Below are positions 7,938 through 14,383 of a DNA stretch of 29,134 nt, in pieces. Numbering within the stretch: position 1 is the stretch's first letter; every line of letters starts with the position of its first letter. A program made the position numbers and the translations under genes. The notes under the pieces were generated by a model. The model saw nothing but the letters and a program-made list of their open reading frames with translations. It searched no databases and had not been told where the DNA came from. The stretch comes from JACVRX01 sp035697245 (GTDB lineage: Bacteria; Actinomycetota; Actinomycetes; Jiangellales; Jiangellaceae). Where the stretch lies: positions 1 through 29,134 of the forward strand of contig DASSDH010000005.1 in NCBI GenBank assembly GCA_035697245.1. Direction: 5' to 3'.

Positions 7938-10050
7938 TGCGGGGGAGGTCGAGTTTCAGCGTGGCGCCCCCGCTATCTAGCGGCCGCGGATCGTCGCTCG
8001 GGGCCAGCGGTTCGGACTGCTCGGCCTCTTGTAACGACGCAGACACGTCGAGTGGCTCGGATTCTCCACCGGGGTCGACCTGATGCATCCGCAGCCGCAG
8101 CGCGCGAACGCCCAACCCGTCAAGATCCACCGACAATTCTCTGGTGCCTGCAGGAAGCAGCTCCGACCGGACGACCGTCCCGGCGGCGGTGACCTGCACG
8201 ACGTCGCGGCCCCGTTCCCGCTCCCGCCGGAGCTCGACCGTGACCATCGGCGCCAGCATGTCCGAGCGCAGCACCAGTGCCGTCATGGCGACCGCCGAGG
8301 CAGCCACACCCAGCGCGAGCAACCGCTCGACCGGGGTTTGCCAGATCACCAGTCCGTATACCAGCACGGCGCTAAGGGACAGGAGGTAGAGCGCGCCGAG
8401 GACTATCGGCCGGCCGAGCCACGGCCAGCTCCCTGCCGGTACGAAGTCGCCGCGCCGGCGGCTCGCGGCGAGCAGCAGCACCGGGAAGATGCCGGCCAGA
8501 AGCGGGACGGCCAGGGCGCCGGTGAGAGCAATGGGACCCGCGAACGTGCCCACCTCCGTGATCAGGAGCACCTCGACGACGACGAAGACCGCGGCGACTC
8601 CCGACAGGCCGCCCACCGAGGCGAGCCGGGTGTTCGCATGCAACCGCTCGCTGATCTGGTTGTAGAGCCCCAGTGACACATGCACCGACGCCATGCCCAT
8701 TGCGAGGAGCACGAAAATGCCACCGAGAACCAGCACTGCTGGCCCGGCGACCCCGGCGAGGGGGGTCAGGGCGGTGCCCTGTTCGGATGCGAGCTGGTCC
8801 GCTGGTACCGCACTCCCGACCGCGACCTCCCACACTACGTAGAGCACGATGGCGACGGTCATGGCGGCGACGGCGCCGGTGATCAACGAGCGGCCGGAGG
8901 AATCGCGGCGGACGATGACGCGCGCGCAGTTACCGATGGACGTGTGCCCGAAGTAGGCGGCGAGAACCACCCCGAAGACGAGCTCCACTACGTCGGAATC
9001 GAACGGCTCGCCGCCGACGAACGGGACTGCTGCGTGGCCGAGGTTCGCCGAGTCCGCGTGAGCCAGCGCGAGTGCAGCCAATGCCATGATCACACCGATG
9101 TTGACCATCCCCACCACCAGTGACGACGCGACGGTCGCGTCCAAGCGCTGGCGGCGGATGAACCCGAGGACGACGGCGAACAGGACGGCAGCCCAGACCG
9201 GCGCGATCAGGCCGGTCGCGTCGGCAAGAGTGGCCGAGAAGCCGATCACGTAGGCAGCGAGGACGACTACGCTGTATGCGGCGAGCGTGACCGTGAGCAC
9301 GAGTCGACCCGGTCGGCCGAGGTACTCGGTCACCACCCGACCGAAGAACGCACCTTTCCAGCGCACGTCCCCGGTCCGGGCGAACGCTTCGGCAACCGCC
9401 CCGATCGTCAGCACGTTCACCAGCCCGAGAACCACGATCAGGACCAGCCCGGGGAGGGGCCCGACACCCGCGAGCGCGATCGGCAGGGCGAGCAGGCCGC
9501 CGCCCACCGTCTCGGTCAACGTCAGGCCGAAGGAGGTCCAGAACGGCGGCAGCTCTTCGAGCCGGCGCGCGAGCCGGGAGCGAGCCCATCGCAAGCGATC
9601 GCGCCACGGCAGGGCGGTGTAGATGGTGTCGAGATCCGTGCCGTACCGCCCTCGGTAGGCGTCTCGGACAGCGTCGTCGAGCCCCATCGCGGCGCGCAGG
9701 CGCGGGACGTCGGAAGCCCGGAACCGGTGTTTCTCGCCGAACCTCTGCGCGAGTTCGGCGCGGATGGTGGGACTTGGCGGTACCAGGTGCGCCCATTGGG
9801 GCGCGAACTGCTCGAGCTCCTGGATGCGTGGGGTGACCGGGAGATCGCGGCCGGCGGCGAGCGCCGACAAGAACGCGTGCTCCTCCTCCTCGGCCACGTC
9901 GGCCGAGATGGCCGGTGCCGTCGCGTGCCGGGCCTTGAGGGCCAGGTAGGCGGTCCGGCTCTCGATCGCATAGAGCGTCGTGCCCACGCGGCGACCCACG
10001 AGCCCGCCGAGCAGTTCCTCGCGGGTGAGAGCGGAGGGCTGGTCGTCCAC
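7918..10050 (-). CDS. APC-superfamily-like transporter with long soluble N- and C-terminal regions
   Basis: 710 residues from GTG 10050. Residues about 1-165 are soluble and not recognised (TTLYAIESRTAYLALKARHA; RDLPVTPRIQELEQFAPQW). From PFWTSFGLTLTETVGGGLLA onward about 12 hydrophobic helices run to residue about 600, with the broken-helix glycine-rich first segment (ETVGGGLLALPIALAGVGPL) usual for amino-acid/polyamine/organocation carriers. The last 110 residues (from MVTVELRRERERGRDVVQV) are soluble and acidic. Typical family members are about 400-500 residues, so both ends are additions and could be regulatory. It lies 16 bp after the MinD-like gene on the same strand, evidently one operon, and its 3' end overlaps the convergent GAF gene. 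The substrate is unknown. Confidence 0.82.
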   Translation of the reverse strand: MDDQPSALTREELLGGLVGRRVGTTLYAIESRTAYLALKARHATAPAISADVAEEEEHAFLSALAAGRDLPVTPRIQELEQFAPQWAHLVPPSPTIRAELAQRFGEKHRFRASDVPRLRAAMGLDDAVRDAYRGRYGTDLDTIYTALPWRDRLRWARSRLARRLEELPPFWTSFGLTLTETVGGGLLALPIALAGVGPLPGLVLIVVLGLVNVLTIGAVAEAFARTGDVRWKGAFFGRVVTEYLGRPGRLVLTVTLAAYSVVVLAAYVIGFSATLADATGLIAPVWAAVLFAVVLGFIRRQRLDATVASSLVVGMVNIGVIMALAALALAHADSANLGHAAVPFVGGEPFDSDVVELVFGVVLAAYFGHTSIGNCARVIVRRDSSGRSLITGAVAAMTVAIVLYVVWEVAVGSAVPADQLASEQGTALTPLAGVAGPAVLVLGGIFVLLAMGMASVHVSLGLYNQISERLHANTRLASVGGLSGVAAVFVVVEVLLITEVGTFAGPIALTGALAVPLLAGIFPVLLLAASRRRGDFVPAGSWPWLGRPIVLGALYLLSLSAVLVYGLVIWQTPVERLLALGVAASAVAMTALVLRSDMLAPMVTVELRRERERGRDVVQVTAAGTVVRSELLPAGTRELSVDLDGLGVRALRLRMHQVDPGGESEPLDVSASLQEAEQSEPLAPSDDPRPLDSGGATLKLDLPRISPLGR

Positions 10051-10066
10051 GCGCGACTCTCGTCGG

Positions 10067-10834
10067 TTATGCGTGACCGTCGAGCACGTAGCCGGCGATC
10101 TGGGCGAATGCGGCGTTGAGCGGGTCGTCCGGGTGTTGCAGCGAGAAGACGCCGGCGCTGGCCAGAGTCATCAGCGCGTCGGAATGCGCGATCACCGCCA
10201 CCACGGGGCAGGTGTACGCCTCCTCCACCCGCTGCTGCACCACCGCGGCGTCGAGCGTCGCCGGCGACTTGTTCACGACGAGCGCGACTCGCGGCACCTG
10301 CAGACCCATGGCGACGTGGACGGTGATGCCGGTCCCTTCGTAGTCCTGTTGGTCGGGACGCAGCACCACCAGCAGTGTGTCGGCGACAACCAACGAGAGC
10401 AGCGTCTCCTCCTGCAGCCCGGGGTGAGTGTCGACCAGCAACGCTTGCAGGTCCAGCCGGTCGATGAACTCACGGAGACCGTGCACGAGCTTCTGGGGGT
10501 CGTAGCCGTCGCGGAGGACTCGGGTGATCTCCCCCGGCTGAACGCTGGACGGGATCAGGTAGATCCGTCCCGGCAGTCCCGCCGGCGTCACGTCACACGC
10601 CACGTCCTCGATTGCAACGCCGCGGAACAGGTAGTCGTTCAGTGAAGCGGTGATCTCGTCACCGCGCAGGCCGAACAGGATGTGGATCCCGGGTGACTGG
10701 ATGTCGGTGTCGATGACGCCGACGCGCAGCCCGCGCTGCGCCATCTGGGCCGCCACATTGGCGGTGAGGTTCGACTTGCCCGTGCCGCCGCGAAAAGAGT
10801 GGACCGAGACCACCCGCACCTGTGCGTCGGCCAT
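10067..10834 (-). CDS. MinD/ParA-like P-loop ATPase
   Basis: 255 residues from ATG 10834, chosen because AGGAGGGGG lies about nine bases upstream; a longer frame to 10870 lacks this. Deviant Walker A is VHSFRGGTGKSNLTAN (K20 present; the signature N-terminal lysine of KGGxGK is R15), Walker A' is VGVIDTDIQSPGIHILFGL and the later Walker B-type strand is QALLVDTHPGLQEET. NKSP (VALVVNKSPATLD) is the usual base-contact motif. Family members are membrane- or DNA-associated dimeric ATPases that position or mature other proteins. The protein ends without an obvious amphipathic membrane-targeting helix. Being just upstream of a transporter with large cytosolic ends, it may act on that carrier; this is inference. 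Not a chromosomal ParA: no ParB or parS is seen. Confidence 0.88.
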   Translation of the reverse strand: MADAQVRVVSVHSFRGGTGKSNLTANVAAQMAQRGLRVGVIDTDIQSPGIHILFGLRGDEITASLNDYLFRGVAIEDVACDVTPAGLPGRIYLIPSSVQPGEITRVLRDGYDPQKLVHGLREFIDRLDLQALLVDTHPGLQEETLLSLVVADTLLVVLRPDQQDYEGTGITVHVAMGLQVPRVALVVNKSPATLDAAVVQQRVEEAYTCPVVAVIAHSDALMTLASAGVFSLQHPDDPLNAAFAQIAGYVLDGHA

Positions 10835-10909
10835 CTCAGGCAACCCCCTCCTGGCTGCGCCGACCGCCAAACGTTCCAGCTCGACGCTCTCATGGAAATC
10901 CCGCCGCTG

Positions 10910-11112
10910 CTAGCAGGTCGAGCGTGGCCACGCCGCCAGGTCGTGGGTCCCGTCGTCGGGGCGGGGGCGGCGTCTATCGGACGCCGCATCGTCCGCGTCG
11001 GCGAGGATCTCGGTGTGGTCCGGATCCGGATGTCGAAGTCGCGGAGCCATTGCCGGATGGGGACGGCGCCGACCGGGTTGTCGTCGTCGGGGATGGGTTC
11101 GAGCCTGGTCAC
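10910..11112 (-). pseudogene. Small unknown gene with apparent -1 frameshift
   Basis: A GTG at 11112 overlaps the stop of the upstream gene (GTGA), so translation would be coupled. The first frame reads VTRLEPIPDDDNPVGAVPIR then QWLRDFDIR. After that the frame keeps open but acquires poor codon use (ata, aga, cct) and runs into the MinD-like gene, whereas the neighbouring frame shows good actinomycete codons (HPDPDHTEILADADDAASD through DLAAWPRSTC) to TAG at 10910-10912. The simplest reading is a single-base deletion near 11020-11035 in a gene of about 67 codons. I do not recognise the family. If there is no frameshift, the protein would be 157 residues, overlapping the ATPase gene by about 195 bp, which is unlikely. 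Confidence 0.45.
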
Positions 11113-11657
11113 TTTGGGTCTCCTTTCCGTTGCCAGTGGCCGTCGACGAGTTCGAGGAACCCGCCGAGCCCCCTCCGGGCCGTCGATAGCGAGTTCCCGA
11201 TTGCGCTGGCGCGGTTCTTCGCCTTCGGGGAGATGTTGCGGAACTTCGCGGCGATGAGCCGCCCGGCCTCGGCCTTGGTGACGGTGGGGTGGTTCGCGAT
11301 GAGCCAGTCGGTGACCTGGGCGTAGGCGTTGCCCTTCTCCGTGTCGCGCTGCCGCTTGCCGGCCTGCTTGGCCTCCTCGACCTCGGCCAGGGTCTTGACG
11401 GAGAGCACCCGGAGGTCGAGTTCGTGATCGCCGCCGAACTCGGCCTGGATCTGGACCCCGCTCCGAAGGTTGCCCTGTCCGGTCATCGTGATGCGGCCGT
11501 TCCGTTTCTCGAAGGTGACGGCGTGCCGGAACGATGCCCGGATCCCGGTGTGGCCGAGGTTCTTCCCGCGCCCGCGATCGCCCGCCTCACCGGCGGCCGC
11601 GGTGACGATGCCCCCGCCGGCCGTGATCGCGGACGGCGCCTGCATTCGTGGACGCAC
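11109..11657 (-). CDS. C-terminal part of a probable RepA/AAA_25-type ATPase or other replication protein (likely truncated)
   Basis: Open frame of 182 residues from a GTG at 11657, with no convincing ribosome site. The segment LGHTGIRASFRHAVTFEKRN followed by GRITMTGQGNLRS resembles the strand order after the ATPase core of RepA-type (AAA_25) hexameric helicases, where a serine/threonine-glycine segment precedes a DTVLTVERDG-like strand. The rest (KTLAEVEEAKQAGKRQRDTE; VTDWLIANHPTVTKAEAGRL; ASAIGNSLSTARRGLGGFLE) looks like a small winged-helix tail that often follows in plasmid and integrative-element primase-helicase proteins. Walker motifs are absent, so the 5' part would be missing. The assignment is by resemblance only. 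It overlaps the small broken gene downstream by 4 bp, and together with the SSB start at the left edge points to a dismantled replication module. Confidence 0.42.
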   Translation of the reverse strand: MRPRMQAPSAITAGGGIVTAAAGEAGDRGRGKNLGHTGIRASFRHAVTFEKRNGRITMTGQGNLRSGVQIQAEFGGDHELDLRVLSVKTLAEVEEAKQAGKRQRDTEKGNAYAQVTDWLIANHPTVTKAEAGRLIAAKFRNISPKAKNRASAIGNSLSTARRGLGGFLELVDGHWQRKGDPK

Positions 11658-11717
11658 TTTCCCGCGGCCACAGCACGATCGGGACGTGGTGCGTGTCAGC
11701 CCGGTGCGGGTTCGCTG

Positions 11718-13220
11718 TCAGTCGCAGGCTTGTTCGTCGGGGAGTACCGGGTTCTGCAGGAAGCTCAGGGCGGTGACCACCGCGCATTCGCTCGTCGTGA
11801 GGCTGACGTGGGTGGCGTCCTCGATGGTCAGGAAGACGCTGTTCGGCCAGTTCTGCTTCGCCCGTTCGGCGCTCTCCAGCGGGGCCTGCAGGTCGATGTC
11901 GCCGTTCAGCATCAGCACCGGCAGGTCGGGGAAAGGCCCGTCGTAGGGCGGCAGCAGCTTGGACGAGAACCCCGGTTTGGGATATTCGAGGCAGAAGTCG
12001 ACCTGTTCCAACGGGGAGTCGACCCACCCCTGCTTGGAGAACCACCCGAACGCGTCGTCGGGCAACTCGGCCAGCCCTCGTTCGAATTCGGCTGTTCGTT
12101 TCGCGAATTTGTGGTCCAGGTCGAACGGTGCGCTGTACTCGTTGCACGCCACGACCACGGACAGCGCTCTCCCCCCACCGAGCGGGTCCGGCGGCGGCCA
12201 CGCGATCCACGCTTCGGCCAACGCCAGCAGCGGCCCGTAATCGCCGTCGAGCGCCCGGTCGATCGCGATGAGGTAGTCGGCGAAGTTGTACTGAATGGCG
12301 TAGACGCTCACGCCCGAGAAGACACCTTCGGTCAGCACCAGCGTGCTGTTCGGGGACGGCACCGGCTGCGCGGCGAGGCTGGCGGCGGCCCGGCGCACCC
12401 GCGCGTCGGCCTCGTCCGGTTCGCACAGCGTGGTGCGTTCGCAGCGGAGCCGAAGGACCCGCTGCATCGCGTCGGTGTAGGTGCGACCCCACGGATCAAG
12501 ATCGAACGGCGAAATCCCGTCGATCACCGCGGCCTGCACCAGGCCAGGGAACAGGGCCGCGTACGTCTGCACCACCCAGGTCCCATACGACACCCCGAGC
12601 AGCGACGGCGCCGGCAGATCCAACGCCCGCCGGATCGCCTCCACGTCCAACACGCTGCCCACCGTCGTGTAATCATCGCGTGCTGCACCGACCTCCTGCG
12701 CGCAGCGGGCCACCGCGTCCACCTGCTCCTGCCCGGCGGCCCTCCACTCGGCGGTGTCCAGGGTGGGGCAGCCCAGCCGGCCAGATCGGCCATTGCCGCG
12801 CAGGTCAACGAGCAGCATGTCACGATCCGGCAGCGCCGGCACCAGAGCCAGATACAGTTCGGCGAATTCGGAGATGGCCTCACCAGGCCCGCCGTGGAAC
12901 GGCACCGTCACCCCCGTCGACGTGCCGCTCGGCGCCGGGATCGACGCGAACCAGACCTCCAGGGTGCGGCCATCCGGCTTCGCCCAATCCGCCGGGACGG
13001 TGGCCACACCACAACTGGTGGTCGCATCAAACGGCGCCGGGCACTCCTCGGTCATGAGTGTGATCGGGTGTTCGAGCATGCGTTCAGCGCTCTTCGGTGT
13101 CGCCGTCCGACCATCACCCGGCCAGGTCCCGGCAGCGTTGCCGATCGAGGCACCCGCAGCGATGCACGTCGTGGCCAGACAAAGCGCAATGAGCGCCCGG
13201 AGTAGGTGACGTGGCCTCAT
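11718..13220 (-). CDS. Exported alpha/beta hydrolase, tripeptidyl-aminopeptidase (TAP/SlpD)-like
   Basis: 500 residues from ATG 13220, which overlaps the stop of the upstream membrane-protein gene (ATGA); the frame is open further upstream but a signal peptide begins here (MRPRHLLRALIALCLATTCI, cleavage about after GASIGNAA). Oxyanion-loop motif PFHGGPGE lies near 108-113; the nucleophile S211 is in LLGVSYGTWV; the acid is probably D443 in LMLNGDIDLQAP and the base H471 in EDATHVSLTT. The C-terminal TAP-like domain is present with paired Cys (TTSEC and QACD at the end). Length fits the secreted tripeptidyl aminopeptidase family (about 500-540), which removes N-terminal tripeptides from exported proteins. 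It is the last gene of a three-gene operon divergent from a LAL regulator. Confidence 0.92.
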   Translation of the reverse strand: MRPRHLLRALIALCLATTCIAAGASIGNAAGTWPGDGRTATPKSAERMLEHPITLMTEECPAPFDATTSCGVATVPADWAKPDGRTLEVWFASIPAPSGTSTGVTVPFHGGPGEAISEFAELYLALVPALPDRDMLLVDLRGNGRSGRLGCPTLDTAEWRAAGQEQVDAVARCAQEVGAARDDYTTVGSVLDVEAIRRALDLPAPSLLGVSYGTWVVQTYAALFPGLVQAAVIDGISPFDLDPWGRTYTDAMQRVLRLRCERTTLCEPDEADARVRRAAASLAAQPVPSPNSTLVLTEGVFSGVSVYAIQYNFADYLIAIDRALDGDYGPLLALAEAWIAWPPPDPLGGGRALSVVVACNEYSAPFDLDHKFAKRTAEFERGLAELPDDAFGWFSKQGWVDSPLEQVDFCLEYPKPGFSSKLLPPYDGPFPDLPVLMLNGDIDLQAPLESAERAKQNWPNSVFLTIEDATHVSLTTSECAVVTALSFLQNPVLPDEQACD

Positions 13221-13915
13221 GGCGACATGGTCCCATCTGCCAGCGGCCCGGCCGTCACGCCGGTTGACGCGAGCGCTCGGTGATAGCTGCGGGTGCCGAG
13301 CCAGGCGATGCCGAGTCCGCCGACCAGCAGGCACAGGGCACCGATCGGCCGGAGCTGCCAGATGAGGAATCCGCTCACGCCCATGAAGAGTCCGGCTGCC
13401 ACCAGTAGCCATCCGCTCCAGCGCGGAAGGAGGCCGGATCGGGCAACGGCGACTCCAAGCCAGGCCATCCCGATTGTGAACGCGAGCGCAGCCGTGACGC
13501 CGGCGGCGATGGTCAGCGTGCCGTAGATGTCGCTGTTGATTTGTTGCGCTCCGTCAAGGCCGGCGTGCGCCGCATCGCCGATGGCCGGTTGCGCGAACGC
13601 TGCGACTCCGAAGACGGGGAGCAGAAGGCCGCAGCCGACGATCGCGACCGTCGCCGCACCGAGCGCTGACCGTGCGACCCGGGTGCGGGCGAGGATCACG
13701 GTCAGCCCGACGATGCCGAGAATGCCCACTACCGTGCCGGCGATACTGCCCACCAGGTGGCCGAGCAGGAACCGGGTCGTGGTGATGTAGTCGGCGTAGG
13801 CGGCGAAGTCGGTTTTTGCGTCGGGTTGCTGACTCAGCGTGGCGGGGATGGTGACGGCACCCCACACCGGCAAGAGCCAGGCCAGGCGCCATGCCCAGCG
13901 TTCCAGGGTCTGCAT
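13217..13915 (-). CDS. Multi-pass membrane protein of unknown function
   Basis: 232 residues from ATG 13915, preceded by aaaggtc about eight bases upstream; the longer frame upstream overlaps the next gene and has no membrane character. Six or so hydrophobic helices: RLAWLLPVWGAVTIPATL; RFLLGHLVGSIAGTVVGILG with GLTVILA; LGAATVAIVGCGLLLPVFGV; IAAGVTAALAFTIGMAWLGV; WSGWLLVAAGLFMGVSGFLI; IGALCLLVGGLGIAWLG. There are no charged residues inside helices to suggest a transporter site. It sits between a small cytosolic gene and an exported peptidase gene, overlapping the latter by 4 bp. The family is not recognised; it resembles the many DUF-type four-to-six-pass proteins of actinomycetes. Confidence 0.8.
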   Translation of the reverse strand: MQTLERWAWRLAWLLPVWGAVTIPATLSQQPDAKTDFAAYADYITTTRFLLGHLVGSIAGTVVGILGIVGLTVILARTRVARSALGAATVAIVGCGLLLPVFGVAAFAQPAIGDAAHAGLDGAQQINSDIYGTLTIAAGVTAALAFTIGMAWLGVAVARSGLLPRWSGWLLVAAGLFMGVSGFLIWQLRPIGALCLLVGGLGIAWLGTRSYHRALASTGVTAGPLADGTMSP

Positions 13916-13958
13916 CTGTTTGACCTTTCGTTCGGGGTGCGGTTGCCCGCACCGCAAT

Positions 13959-14249
13959 TCAGGGTTGTGACATGTCGTCCAGCCGGACGACCCGGTGCAC
14001 CATGCCGTTGAGAAGGCCGGCGATGTCGGTGGCCTCGACCACCTGACCGGCCGCGCCCGCCTCGACGAGGTACTGAGACTGGGCCTGGTCCGGAACGAAC
14101 ACGGCGCTGACGATGCGCAGGCCGGCCCCTCCGCGGGCCAGACGCCTGACGGCACTCGTCAACGCCCGGTGCACCCGGACCAGGTCAGCCTCCGCTGCCC
14201 GCTCATATTTGTGTTCGAGGAGGAAGAGCGAAGGACGGTCCGGTGCCAT
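13959..14249 (-). CDS. Small DUF4242/SCO4226-like protein
   Basis: 96 residues from ATG 14249 (MAPDRPSLFLLEHKYERAAE). The layout, a first strand LFLLEHKYE, a long amphipathic helix (DLVRVHRALTSAVRRLARGG), then LRIVSAVFVPDQAQSQYLVE and a second helix ending in VVRLD, resembles the ferredoxin-like alpha/beta fold of DUF4242 (nickel-binding SCO4226-like) proteins, which read roughly 'strand, helix, W..SYV..D....CLYEAPD'. Metal-binding histidines cannot be assigned. Upstream frame to 14321 is discounted because it enters the intergenic region. First gene of the operon with the membrane protein (43 bp gap) and exported peptidase; the divergent LAL regulator starts 134 bp away. Confidence 0.65.
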   Translation of the reverse strand: MAPDRPSLFLLEHKYERAAEADLVRVHRALTSAVRRLARGGAGLRIVSAVFVPDQAQSQYLVEAGAAGQVVEATDIAGLLNGMVHRVVRLDDMSQP

Positions 14250-14383
14250 GCCTGACACGGTGCCTGGGCGGCGCTCACTACACGACGGGAGTTGTACGGA
14301 TTTGGATACGGGTTTGCGCATCCCGATCCGCCCTAAGGCGCGGTTGCTACCGTCAACGGGAAGAGCCGTACCCGGAGATGCCT
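14250..14383. promoter_or_regulatory. Divergent promoter region between the DUF4242-like operon and the LAL regulator
   Basis: 134 bp separate the two divergent start codons, so both promoters must lie here. I see no strong palindrome; a ttgtac (14292 area) and an atcccgatcc-rich stretch are the only weak candidates for promoter or operator elements. The regulator's ribosome site ggag (14374-14377) lies six bases before the ATG at 14384. Confidence 0.4.

Noticed and set aside
10067..10834. ParA partition locus
   Set aside because: No ParB gene or parS-like repeats nearby; the downstream gene is a transporter.
11289..13205. 638-codon plus-strand frame opposite the exported hydrolase
   Set aside because: Antisense of a gene with signal peptide and catalytic triad; no ribosome site or family match.
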